This document shows positions 7,316 through 16,528 of a stretch of 64,000 nt of DNA, piece by piece (position 1 is the stretch's first letter; each line of letters begins with the position of its first letter). A program made the position numbers and the translations under genes. The notes below the pieces were generated by a model. It saw nothing but the letters and a program-made list of their open reading frames with translations, was not told the origin of the DNA and made no database searches. The stretch is from Variovorax ginsengisoli. Lineage in GTDB: Bacteria > Pseudomonadota > Gammaproteobacteria > Burkholderiales > Burkholderiaceae_C. The stretch is taken from assembly GCF_030486595.1 (NCBI RefSeq), contig NZ_JAUJZH010000031.1:1-64000 (forward strand), written 5' to 3'.

Positions 7316-8407
7316 TCAGCGATTGAAGAACGAGCCAACGGCAGCGACAACCGCGGCCACATCTGCATCGGCCAGGCCGGGGAAGCAGGGTAGGGTGACG
7401 ACTTCGCGGCTCGCGGCTTCGCTCGCATCGAGCGAGCCGGCCGCAGAGACGGCGGGATAAGCGGCCTGCAGGTGATCAGGCACCGGGTAGTGAACATCGG
7501 TGCTCACCCCCTGTGCGCTCAGGTGCGCCCTGAAGGCCTCGCGCTCCTTGCAGCGCACCACGTACAGGTGACCGACGTAATCGTCGCCAATCGAGGGCGG
7601 AAGCCCGATCGGCAGGCCCTGGAAGGCCGCGTTGTAGCGAGCGGCGATGGCGCGGCGCTGGCGGTTGCCCGCATCGAGGTGTGGCAGTTTGGCGCGCAGC
7701 ACGGCCGCCTGCAGTTCGTCGAGGCGGCTGTTGCGGCCTCCCGGCGTGCCAACGTGGTACTTGGCGGACCATCCATACTGGCGCAGTGTCCTCACACGGT
7801 CCGCCAGCGCTGCGTCGTCGCAAGTGACCGCGCCGCCGTCGCCGATGGCGCCGAGATTCTTGGTTGGATAGAAGCTGAAGCAGGCGATGTCGCCGAAACT
7901 GCCCACACGGCGGCCGTCGCGCATTGCGCCGTGCGCTTGCGCGCAATCTTCGATCAGCTTCGCGCCCGCGTCGTGCGTCAAGCGCTTCAGGACGTCGATG
8001 TCCGCCATCTGGCCATAGAGGTGAGTGACGATCACCGCCTTGGGCTTGCGCTCGAGCGCGTACGCCAGCGAGTCCGCAGCCATGTTCTGCGTCTCTGGCT
8101 GTATGTCGACGTAGACCGGCGTGGCGCCGACTGCATGGATGGCGGTGCTGCCATAGAAGCCTGCGTTCGCAACGCAAGCGACGCGATCACCAGTGGTAAC
8201 GCCGAGCGCGCGCAAAGCCAGTTCAAGCGCGTCAGTGCCGTTGGCAAGCGAGACGCATTCGGTCGTACCGGTGTACTGGGCGAACTCGCGCTCGAACGCC
8301 TTGACCTCTTCGCCAAGTACATACCAGTGGCTTCGTAGCACGCGTTGCGCCGCGCCTTCGAGATCGATGCCTGCATTCACTGCGCTGGCGGAAAAAAGAG
8401 GAATCAT
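7316..8407 (-). CDS. fdtB: DegT/DnrJ/EryC1 aminotransferase, FdtB/QdtB type
   Basis: This is a PLP-dependent sugar aminotransferase of 363 residues. Visible features are ANGTDALELALRALG (cofactor phosphate region), LIEDCAQAHGA (Asp to the pyridine nitrogen) and FSFYPTKNLGAIGDGGA with the Schiff-base Lys183. The text is typical of dTDP-3-oxo-6-deoxyhexose 3-aminotransferases, and the neighbouring ketoisomerase/acetyltransferase supports the FdtB role. The next gene starts 7 bases after its stop, so they are co-transcribed. The exact sugar stereochemistry is not decided. Confidence 0.82.
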   Translation of the reverse strand: MIPLFSASAVNAGIDLEGAAQRVLRSHWYVLGEEVKAFEREFAQYTGTTECVSLANGTDALELALRALGVTTGDRVACVANAGFYGSTAIHAVGATPVYVDIQPETQNMAADSLAYALERKPKAVIVTHLYGQMADIDVLKRLTHDAGAKLIEDCAQAHGAMRDGRRVGSFGDIACFSFYPTKNLGAIGDGGAVTCDDAALADRVRTLRQYGWSAKYHVGTPGGRNSRLDELQAAVLRAKLPHLDAGNRQRRAIAARYNAAFQGLPIGLPPSIGDDYVGHLYVVRCKEREAFRAHLSAQGVSTDVHYPVPDHLQAAYPAVSAAGSLDASEAASREVVTLPCFPGLADADVAAVVAAVGSFFNR

Positions 8408-9780
8408 GATGGTTGGGTCCGGTTGTCGGCGTCGTGGTGCGTCGGCGCCGCAGTCGCGCTGGGTGGTGTCTCGGATTCGGATGAGTGCGTGTTGCCAAAG
8501 ATCGTCAGGGGACGGGAGATCTGATCGGAGGTCATGATCTCCTCGGAGGCGCCCCAGCCGCGAAGGTGGTCGATCAGGGTTTGTGCCATGGCAAGCACTG
8601 GCTGGGCCGCAGTTGCCAGCCGCGCCAGATCGGACAACTGGGCCACATAAAGTTCGGCATCGAAGGTCCGCTCTGCCCAGGCTTGGCCGCGGTGCGCCAT
8701 CGCAAGCCGCTGGTCACTGTCCGTGATCAGTTCTTCCAGTGCGAGACTGAGCTCCGCGACCTCGTCGTACGGCGAGATCTTGTACACGCAATCGTCTGGA
8801 ATTTCTCGGTAGAAGGCGGCGTCGGTCACGACCACGGCCTTTCCATAAAGGAGACCCTCTATGGTGGTGGCCGATGCGGATTCGAAACTCGGCCAACGCA
8901 GGCAGCAGACGATATCGGCGTCGAGCATTGCCTCCTGCAAGACGTCATCGGTGGTCTCGCCGGAAATGACCAGATCGACGCCCTTCGCTTTTGCCAGCGC
9001 GGCCAGATCAGCGGCCATACCGGCCTCGATTCGCCCGCAGAGTCGGTACGTGACGGCGCGGGCGAGCATCTCGCTGGAGCCGATAGCTCGGATGACGCTG
9101 TCGATGCGTTTGTTCGGATTGGCATGGCCTACCGTCAGGATCGTCATTCGAGCATGGCCGTCCTGGGCGCGCGCAGAGCATCGCGCGGCGCCCGGCGCGT
9201 CATAGGGTAGCGCCAGCACCTTAAGTGGCCCGGCGCACGACGCTGCAACGCGTGGCATGCCCCAGTGGCTGTGCGAGATGACAGCCGAAGCTTGGGAGCA
9301 GATCCACTCGGTCATCGGGTAACGGCGGCTCGCAAGGTCCATGAACTCGCTGTCAGACCTGGCGTTGAAAAAAGCGACAGCAGCTTCGTCGCCGTACCAG
9401 TTCCGAAGCACCGCCTCGGCCTCGTGACGGCGACCGTGCGCCCATTCGGCAAAAAGATGGGCAATCAGGAAGTCGTGCAGGCATACGATGCCCGGCAGCT
9501 TTCGAAGCCAATGCAGAGCGCCGCAGTGATATGTGTAGTTGTTCCCTATTTGGTAGAAGAGTGCGTCCGCGTCCCGAACTGCTAGTTCAACGCCTCCGGC
9601 GTCGGTCCACGACAACACTTCGGTTTCGCAGTCATGGGCCGGAACCCCAAGCGCGGGCTCTTGTTCGGTGCGCACGACAACAGCCGAGTGACCAAGTTTG
9701 AACAGGGCTCGCACGATGAGTGTCGTGACGCGACCGATGGCGGAAGTCGTGGCGAGAGGACTGAAGATAACGATGTTCAT
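8404..9780 (-). CDS. Glycosyltransferase family 4 protein
   Basis: The 458-residue GT-B fold protein begins MNIVIFSPLATTSAIGRVTT. The donor-binding E-x7-E motif is visible in FESASATTIEGLLYG, following ADIVCCLRWP. Start ATG 9780 overlaps the stop of the upstream gene (9777) by 4 bp, and its own end overlaps the aminotransferase start (8407) by 4 bp, so translation is coupled. It is presumably cytoplasmic, adding one residue of the polysaccharide. Donor and linkage are unknown. The last ~25 residues are polar and Thr/Ser/Pro-rich. Confidence 0.85.
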   Translation of the reverse strand: MNIVIFSPLATTSAIGRVTTLIVRALFKLGHSAVVVRTEQEPALGVPAHDCETEVLSWTDAGGVELAVRDADALFYQIGNNYTYHCGALHWLRKLPGIVCLHDFLIAHLFAEWAHGRRHEAEAVLRNWYGDEAAVAFFNARSDSEFMDLASRRYPMTEWICSQASAVISHSHWGMPRVAASCAGPLKVLALPYDAPGAARCSARAQDGHARMTILTVGHANPNKRIDSVIRAIGSSEMLARAVTYRLCGRIEAGMAADLAALAKAKGVDLVISGETTDDVLQEAMLDADIVCCLRWPSFESASATTIEGLLYGKAVVVTDAAFYREIPDDCVYKISPYDEVAELSLALEELITDSDQRLAMAHRGQAWAERTFDAELYVAQLSDLARLATAAQPVLAMAQTLIDHLRGWGASEEIMTSDQISRPLTIFGNTHSSESETPPSATAAPTHHDADNRTQPS

Positions 9781-10814
9781 GACAGGAGCGCCTGAACGGT
9801 CGTGGGCCAGTTGATGTTGTGGCTTAGCCAGCGAGCCTTCGCGGCCAATCCGAATTCTCGCGTCCGTTTCTGATCTGCATAGACGGCACTCATCGCTTCC
9901 GCCAGGGCGTCCGCATGGGGCTCGGCGACCCATCCCGTTGTTCTGTTCTTTGCAAGCCCGAGAACACCTCCGCTGTCGGTCGTACTGATCAAGGCCTTCT
10001 TCGCGGTCGCTGCCTCCATGGCAACATAGCTGAAGGACTCCTCGTCGAAAGGCAGCGAGGCCACCGCCGCGGCGCCGTTGAGGTAGTCCGCGTACTCCGT
10101 CCGGGTCATGAAACGCAGATCGAGCCGCACGCGATCCTGCACGCCGAGTCGCTCGGCGATTTCTTGGAGCCTCGCGGCATCGTCCGCCGAATCCGGCGGG
10201 CCAGCGATGACCAGCCGCACTTCCTTTGACGTGTTTGCCATCGCTTCCAGCAACAAGTGCTGGCGTTTCGCCGCGTTCACGCGGCCGCCCGCGAAGATGT
10301 AACCCTTTGATGGGCCGCCCGTAAATATTTCGGGATCGTTGATTGGCGCGCGCAGCACTTCTGACGAAAAGCCGTTGTAGTGCTTAAGTCGCTTCTGCGT
10401 CACATCCGAGATCGCGAAGATGCGCCGCGCGCCGCGGAAGCATTCGTTGTCCGCGTTTCTGATCAGAATTCGGAGGTCGATTCCCATCTGGCCTTCGGGC
10501 AGATTGGTATGGCCGGCGTCGTACAGGTCGTAGGCCTGGCGGTATTGATGCACGAGCCACAGGCTCTTGCGCGGATGCGGAATGAGGTAGGCAGGAAACT
10601 TGAGCGCTATGACGTGGTCGACGTTCTGCAATTCGAAGCTGCGCGCCATCAGCATCTGCGAGGGTATGCGCGTTGCCGGCTCCCATTGGAACGGGATGCG
10701 AAGCACCTCCGCTTCGTGGCCTGCAATTTCAAGGTTGGTCTTGAGATGAGCCGCCATGGACTCGGCTCCGCCCGACACGAAGGGCGCCATGTTGTTAACG
10801 ACGAGAACCTTCAC
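9777..10814 (-). CDS. Glycosyltransferase family 4 protein (tandem paralogue 1)
   Basis: The 345-residue GT-B protein begins MKVLVVNNMAPFVSGGAESM. Sugar-nucleotide binding text includes YIFAGGRVNAAKRQHLLLEA, and an E-x7-E is present in EESFSYVAMEAATAKK. It resembles the next upstream gene product along its whole length: similar N-terminal start, YNGFSSE versus YNGLKSE, KALISTTDSGG versus KSILTTTDSGG. That points to a local duplication. It overlaps both neighbours by 4 bp. Substrate unknown. Confidence 0.85.
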   Translation of the reverse strand: MKVLVVNNMAPFVSGGAESMAAHLKTNLEIAGHEAEVLRIPFQWEPATRIPSQMLMARSFELQNVDHVIALKFPAYLIPHPRKSLWLVHQYRQAYDLYDAGHTNLPEGQMGIDLRILIRNADNECFRGARRIFAISDVTQKRLKHYNGFSSEVLRAPINDPEIFTGGPSKGYIFAGGRVNAAKRQHLLLEAMANTSKEVRLVIAGPPDSADDAARLQEIAERLGVQDRVRLDLRFMTRTEYADYLNGAAAVASLPFDEESFSYVAMEAATAKKALISTTDSGGVLGLAKNRTTGWVAEPHADALAEAMSAVYADQKRTREFGLAAKARWLSHNINWPTTVQALLS

Positions 10815-11845
10815 GCCAGCAGCCTTTCGAGCACGTGCGACCAGCTGATGTTCAGCTCGCCGACCCGAGTGTTGGCGTTGGCACCCATTCGCCGCGAATC
10901 GGCCCTGTTCTCGTAGAGCCGGTCCATGGCCTCGCCCAGGGCTTCAGGTTGGGGCGGGGTGATCAAGCCGTTGACCTCGTGGACGACGAATTCGAGTGGA
11001 CCGCCCGAGTCGGTGGTCGTGAGAATAGACTTGCTCGCGTGCGCCGCCTCGATGGTCGGATAGCCGTAGGAGTCTTCGTCGACGGGAATGTAGGCGGCCG
11101 CAAGGCAATCGGCCAGGAAGTCAGCCTTTTCTTCCTCGCTGATCCAGCGATGATCCATCGTGACGCGCCCCGTGACGCCATGGTCTTGGGCCAGTTGACG
11201 CAACAAGTCGAAGTAAGCAGCGCCGCCACTCAACCCACAGAGTCGAAGCCGTACAGGCGTCCGGCAGTATTTGAGGGCCTCGATCAGCAGATGCTGCCGC
11301 TTGTGGTCTTCGAGACGGCAGATGCAGACGATCTCGTCGTTCATTGAACGATGATGAAAGCGCTCTGGATTGAGCACTGGCGGAAACAGGGGCTCGCTCT
11401 TCAACCCGTTGTAGCGCTCGAGCCGGTCCGACACCACCTGCGAGTTCGAGAAAACATGCCGGGCCTCGCGCAATGCGGCGGTGTCCGCCGCGCGCAGCGC
11501 ATCGCGAATTCCGCGGTGCTTCGCATCATCCGGGAAGTTGCGGTAACTGCTGTCCCACAGATCGTAGAAGACACGCAGGTGATGAATGAACCAGACGATC
11601 TTGTGCGGGTGCTGGATCAGGTGGGACTGCGGCCTAAAGCAGATGACCCGCTCTGCTGCGCTAAGGTCAATATAGCGAAAGGCGGCCATCTGTTGAAAGA
11701 GCAACCCGGGTGTGTCCACCTCGGGAAGATAGACGCGCTCCACCTCGTGTCCCGCGTCGCGGAGCATCGATTCGAGCCATTCAACGATGTTCCGGTATCC
11801 GCCGTTGATGAATGGAACGAATGAAGAGCAAAGCGCAATTCTCAT
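10811..11845 (-). CDS. Glycosyltransferase family 4 protein (tandem paralogue 2)
   Basis: The 344-residue protein begins MRIALCSSFVPFINGGYRNI. C-terminal donor-site text is IVCICRLEDHKRQHLLIEAL. Where the paralogue has E-x7-E, this protein reads DEDSYGYPTIEAAHASK, so either Asp replaces the first Glu or the spacing is shifted by one. Its start overlaps the aminotransferase end (11842) by 4 bp. It probably acts on the same chain as its tandem copy with a different donor or linkage. Confidence 0.85.
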   Translation of the reverse strand: MRIALCSSFVPFINGGYRNIVEWLESMLRDAGHEVERVYLPEVDTPGLLFQQMAAFRYIDLSAAERVICFRPQSHLIQHPHKIVWFIHHLRVFYDLWDSSYRNFPDDAKHRGIRDALRAADTAALREARHVFSNSQVVSDRLERYNGLKSEPLFPPVLNPERFHHRSMNDEIVCICRLEDHKRQHLLIEALKYCRTPVRLRLCGLSGGAAYFDLLRQLAQDHGVTGRVTMDHRWISEEEKADFLADCLAAAYIPVDEDSYGYPTIEAAHASKSILTTTDSGGPLEFVVHEVNGLITPPQPEALGEAMDRLYENRADSRRMGANANTRVGELNISWSHVLERLLA

Positions 11846-12945
11846 TGAGCGAGGGCTTGCGAGAGACTTGCGGCAACACGATCAACGTCTTCCCGACCCA
11901 TGAACTGATGCGTCGGCAGGTTGATTCCACGCTGGGCCCATTGATCCGCCACCGGATAGACGGCGTCTTCCTTGTATGGAGGCAGCACGTGCATCGGGTA
12001 GAACACCGGCCTGGTTTCGATGCCGAGCTCGTCGAGGGCGCGCATGACGGCGTCACGCTTCTGTTCATCGCCATCGCGCAGAAAGACGGTGTACATCCAG
12101 TAGACGTGGCGCATGCCGGGTTGCGCTTCAGGCAGAACCAGCAGGTCCTTCAGTGGGCTCAGGGCTTCGTTGTACAGCTTCGCCAATGCCTGTCGGTCCT
12201 GCAGCGCGGCGTCGATCGTCTCCATCTGAGCCAGGCCGATCGCAGCCTGGATGTTCGTCATGCGGTAGTTGTAGCCGATTACCGGGAACCAGTAGCGCCG
12301 CTGGGGATCGACACCTTGGCCTCGATAGAGGCGCAGTTTGGCGGCCAGCTCGTCGTCGTTGGTCGTTACCATGCCGCCTTCGCCGGTGGTGACGATCTTG
12401 TTGCCGAAGAAGCTGAAGGTTGCGCAATCCGTCAGGCTTCCGACCCGCCGACCGTTCACTTCGGCCCCATGCGCCTCCGCGGCATCCTCGAGGACCCAGA
12501 GCCCGTGCTTTCGTGCGATCGCCGAAAGCGGCACCATGTCCGCCGGATGACCATAGAGATGGACCGGGATGATGCCGCGGGTGCGCGGCGTGATCTTTTG
12601 CTCGACCTGCTTTGGATCGATGTTCATGGTGTCGGCACACACGTCCACCAGCACGGGCGTCGCGCCGCAATAGCGCACCGCATTCGCAGTCGCGATGTAG
12701 GTCACTGTAGGGATGATCACTTCATCGCCGGGGCCTAGGCCAAGGGCCACAAGGGCGAGATGGAGCGCGGTCGTTCCGTTGTTGGCCGCCACGGCGTGCT
12801 TCACGCCGCAAAAGGAGGCGAAGGCAGCCTCGAATGCGCCAATGTATTTGCCGTTGGACGAGATCCAGTTGGTGTCCAGGCAATCGAGGACGTACTTGCG
12901 TTCGTTGCCCGCGAGTTTGGGTTCGGCGACGGAGATGCGTTTCAT
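11842..12945 (-). CDS. per: GDP-perosamine synthase-type aminotransferase (DegT/DnrJ family)
   Basis: The 367-residue PLP enzyme shows NNGTTALHLALVALGLGPGD, LEDAAEAHGAEVNGRRVGS and FSFFGNKIVTTGEGGM. The Schiff-base lysine is Lys183. The GNKIVTTGEGG form is characteristic of GDP-4-keto-6-deoxymannose 4-aminotransferases (Per/RfbE). The NeuD/PerB-type acyltransferase just upstream and gmd in the same direction supply the partner steps, supporting GDP-perosamine (then N-acyl perosamine). Six bases separate it from the acyltransferase stop. A different 4-amino sugar is possible. Confidence 0.82.
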   Translation of the reverse strand: MKRISVAEPKLAGNERKYVLDCLDTNWISSNGKYIGAFEAAFASFCGVKHAVAANNGTTALHLALVALGLGPGDEVIIPTVTYIATANAVRYCGATPVLVDVCADTMNIDPKQVEQKITPRTRGIIPVHLYGHPADMVPLSAIARKHGLWVLEDAAEAHGAEVNGRRVGSLTDCATFSFFGNKIVTTGEGGMVTTNDDELAAKLRLYRGQGVDPQRRYWFPVIGYNYRMTNIQAAIGLAQMETIDAALQDRQALAKLYNEALSPLKDLLVLPEAQPGMRHVYWMYTVFLRDGDEQKRDAVMRALDELGIETRPVFYPMHVLPPYKEDAVYPVADQWAQRGINLPTHQFMGREDVDRVAASLSQALAQ

Positions 12946-12950
12946 GTTGT

Positions 12951-13583
12951 CTATGTTCTTTCTTTGAGGTTCTTGGCCGGCACGCCGACGATTCTGGCGT
13001 TTGGCGCCACGTTTGAGATGATGACCGAACCCGCCCCAGCGACGGCGTCAGCTCCGATGAAGACACCGGGAAGGACCTTGCACCCGACGCCAAGGAACGC
13101 GCGCGTGGCGACATGGACGTTGCCCGCCAGGCCACAGTGGGGCGCGATGTGCACGGCTTCGCCGATGGTGCCGTCGTGGTCGACGCTCGCCAAGGTATTG
13201 ATGATGGACAAGTCACCAATCGTGGCGTCGGCGTTGATGACTGCGCCGGCCATGATCGCAATGCCGGTGCCGAGGCGGGCACTGTGCGACACGACTGCGT
13301 TCGGGCTGATGGCATTGACGAGGTTGAAGCCCAATGCCCGGACGGTTGCAGCCAAGCGTTGGCGCAGCGCGTTCGAGCCGATGGCGACGAATGCGAGTTC
13401 GTGCCCTCGCTCGCGCAGCGTGGCGAGGTGATGGTCCCCCTTGAGGACGGCGACGTCGAGGCAGAATTCTTTGGAGTCGGCGCCGCCGATGCAGCAGGCG
13501 ACAGGCACGCCTGTGGCGCGCAAGAGTTCGATGCAGACCTTCGCGTGTCCGCCTGCCCCGACAATGACGACGCTCTGGCTCAC
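12951..13583 (-). CDS. NeuD/PerB-type sugar O/N-acyltransferase (left-handed beta-helix)
   Basis: The 210-residue protein has an N-terminal Rossmann-like half (SVVIVGAGGHAKVCIELLRA) and a C-terminal hexapeptide-repeat half (ARLGTGIAIMAGAVINADAT, FLGVGCKVLPGVFIGADAVA). This is the layout of PglD, NeuD and PerB. I start at GTG 13583, which forms a GTGA overlap with the upstream methyltransferase stop. In-frame ATG codons further upstream would run deep into that gene. Next to the Per-type aminotransferase, the likely reaction is N-acetylation of GDP-perosamine. Confidence 0.82.
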   Translation of the reverse strand: MSQSVVIVGAGGHAKVCIELLRATGVPVACCIGGADSKEFCLDVAVLKGDHHLATLRERGHELAFVAIGSNALRQRLAATVRALGFNLVNAISPNAVVSHSARLGTGIAIMAGAVINADATIGDLSIINTLASVDHDGTIGEAVHIAPHCGLAGNVHVATRAFLGVGCKVLPGVFIGADAVAGAGSVIISNVAPNARIVGVPAKNLKERT

Positions 13584-14896
13584 GCGGTTCCCCGCGCCCG
13601 ATGCCAGGCCATGGCGCCCGGACGGGCAAGAAAGAGATTGACTGAAACGTTGCTTTCGAGCTCTTCGACCGACGCGTCGCGAAGCGTGCCGTCGCTGGGA
13701 TCGATGACGCTGAAGGCGAAGCCGAACTTTTCGAATTCCCCCAGCCATTGCGCGGTTCCATGCCCGGTCCTGCGCAGGTGAGAGATGCCGAACTCGACGA
13801 TCAAGGCGAGCCCTGGGTTCCGCTCGATCGTCGCCTTCGCGCCTCGCAGGGCCTCAAGCTCGGCGCCCTCGACGTCAAACTTCATCAGGTCGACCTTGCC
13901 CGATTCGTCCAGGATGTCGTCGATTCGCAGCAGTGGCACTTCCAGGGGCGGCGGTACCGTCAATTTCAACTCGAGTGGGTACAGCGAGTGATGGCCGCTG
14001 GTCGAGCCGAGGTAGAGATGCTCTGCCCCGGCCCGATCGGACACCGCTGCCTGACGTGTCTCGACCAAATCCGAGAAGCCGTTCATCCAGATGGATTTGC
14101 GCAACAGGTCATGCGTCACGGGGTGCGGCTCGAACGCCACGATGCGTCCCGTTCCCTGCATGGCCCTGGCGGCCGCCAGGGTGTGCATGCCGATATTGGC
14201 GCCGGCATCGACGAAGGTGTCGCCCGGCCGGAGCAGCTTTTGTATCAGCATGCGCGTGCCCGGCTCAAGCTCGCCGTTTTCCAGCAGCGATGAAATCAGC
14301 GCGTAGTCCGAGGCTTGGCAGAGCACGTAGCCGACTGCGGTACGCAGCATCAATTCGTCGGGGCCGCAGGCGACGGCGAGCCGATATAGTGCCCTCTGCG
14401 CCTGGGCTTCGAGGCGATCGAGTCGCACTGCGACCCGCTCGGTCATGACAACATCCGGCGCAGCGATGGATGACGTGCGCCGTGCAGCGACTCGCATGGC
14501 TTGGATTTCTTGCACGAGCTGGGTAGTGTGGACCGTGAGGAGCCGTTCGATGGCTTCCAGCTGTAATTGCTTGTGTGCTTCGAGCTCCTCGGCGAGGCTC
14601 TGGCGAAGCTGCTGGGCTTCGACCTGCAAAGTGCCGTGCAAATGGGCGCGGAGCCGGAACGCCAGGGGGCGAAGGATCGGCTTGATGAGCTTGAAAAGAA
14701 GCCGCGCCAATGGGCGCAGTGTCCTCTTGACTGCCAGATCGAACCCGGTCGCGGCCGCAGGTGGCGAGGCGGCCGCATCGTTCTTCGGCGCGTGGCCGCC
14801 CGTTGCATCGAGATGTGTCGAAAGTATCTTCGCTTTCGAAGAGAGCGCAACGCGAATGTCCACGCCGGCTCTCTCAATTTTCTTCGTGGCGTGCAT
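13580..14896 (-). CDS. FkbM-family methyltransferase with N-terminal coiled coil
   Basis: The protein has 438 residues. Residues ~55-85 are basic and amphipathic (LARLLFKLIKPILRPLAF), and ~90-135 form a Leu/Gln/Glu-rich coiled coil. The FkbM SAM-dependent domain runs from ~215: FVDAGANIGMHT (229-239), VAFEPHP (254-259) and LMKFDVEGAE (~337-346). FkbM enzymes O-methylate sugars. A methyltransferase with a coiled coil in an ABC-exported polysaccharide cluster recalls chain-capping enzymes such as WbdD, but that role is inference. It leads the run of overlapping genes down to the FdtD region, with a possible own promoter at 14975-14980. Confidence 0.85.
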   Translation of the reverse strand: MHATKKIERAGVDIRVALSSKAKILSTHLDATGGHAPKNDAAASPPAAATGFDLAVKRTLRPLARLLFKLIKPILRPLAFRLRAHLHGTLQVEAQQLRQSLAEELEAHKQLQLEAIERLLTVHTTQLVQEIQAMRVAARRTSSIAAPDVVMTERVAVRLDRLEAQAQRALYRLAVACGPDELMLRTAVGYVLCQASDYALISSLLENGELEPGTRMLIQKLLRPGDTFVDAGANIGMHTLAAARAMQGTGRIVAFEPHPVTHDLLRKSIWMNGFSDLVETRQAAVSDRAGAEHLYLGSTSGHHSLYPLELKLTVPPPLEVPLLRIDDILDESGKVDLMKFDVEGAELEALRGAKATIERNPGLALIVEFGISHLRRTGHGTAQWLGEFEKFGFAFSVIDPSDGTLRDASVEELESNVSVNLFLARPGAMAWHRARGTA

Positions 14897-14974
14897 GGAT
14901 ACTGACTACAAGCGAAATACGGTCGGTGCGGGCGGCGACTCTTGTCGCAGGGGCTCCAACACAGGAAGCGGGAA

Positions 14975-14980
14975 ATTATA
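14975..14980 (-). promoter_or_regulatory. Perfect TATAAT -10 candidate upstream of the FkbM gene
   Basis: TATAAT on the minus strand at 14980-14975, about 78 bases before the FkbM start, stands out in GC-rich DNA. No good -35 hexamer is visible at 16-18 bases, so an activator or extended element would be needed. It could be an internal promoter for the minus-strand run. Confidence 0.3.
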
Positions 14981-14982
14981 TG

Positions 14983-15005
14983 AAGCCGCGGGAAACGCGC
15001 GGCTT
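14983..15005 (-). terminator. Hairpin between gmd and the FkbM gene
   Basis: AAGCCGCG (14983-14990) and CGCGGCTT (14998-15005) form a perfect 8-bp GC-rich stem with a 7-base loop, 22 bases after the gmd stop. On the minus strand it is followed by CATATAATTTCC, a weak T-rich tail. It may be a partial terminator setting the gmd to downstream ratio. Confidence 0.45.
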
Positions 15006-15027
15006 GCGGCTGACAGTCATGGACTTT

Positions 15028-16065
<1,038 letters not shown>

Positions 16066-16528
16066 GAAAGCCCCTTTCTTGATTGACCGTCGTAGCGGCT
16101 CTACCGGCTTCAGTCGGCAAAGCGCAAAGTGCTCGATTTTGCCGTAAAGGATCAGTGGCTCTGAAAGTTGACACGTAAGCACCCCCGGAAAGACGCCAGC
16201 GCGGGCGCGCCGTGCCGTCGGCCATGAGGCGGTTCCCCCTAAAATCCCAAGCTTCGGAAATCCTGGATTGAGAGGCGGCGGGCGCCGCCGGCAAGCGGCC
16301 GGTGAAAGTTTTTGGGTCGCATCCGGCGACCGTGAAGATGCGGTCAAGATGAAATCCATTCCGAATGGGGCTTTTCGATAGCAAACGAAGCGAATGCGGC
16401 CGTGGGCCGGCCCTCAGGAAGGAGCCGTGGTTGTTCACAGGCACTCCGCAAGAGTGCGGACACGCCGGGGGCCAGCGCGACCTCAGCTTGTCGGGCATCC
16501 ATCTGGGAAACTCAATCTGAATCGAACA
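16066..16528. other. 463-bp divergent intergenic region of the polysaccharide locus
   Basis: No gene is visible between gmd (minus) and the two-domain glycosyltransferase (plus), so promoters for both halves of the locus must lie here. Seen by eye: a perfect TTGACA at 16168-16173 (plus) with no good -10, and a GC hairpin GGCGGC-GGGC-GCCGCC at 16274-16289. A JUMPstart/ops element was looked for and not found. Confidence 0.4.

Noticed and set aside
16066..16528. JUMPstart/ops element in the divergent polysaccharide promoter region
   Set aside because: No GGCGGTAG-type core with the flanking JUMPstart text was found on either strand. A GGCGG near 16230 lacks the rest.
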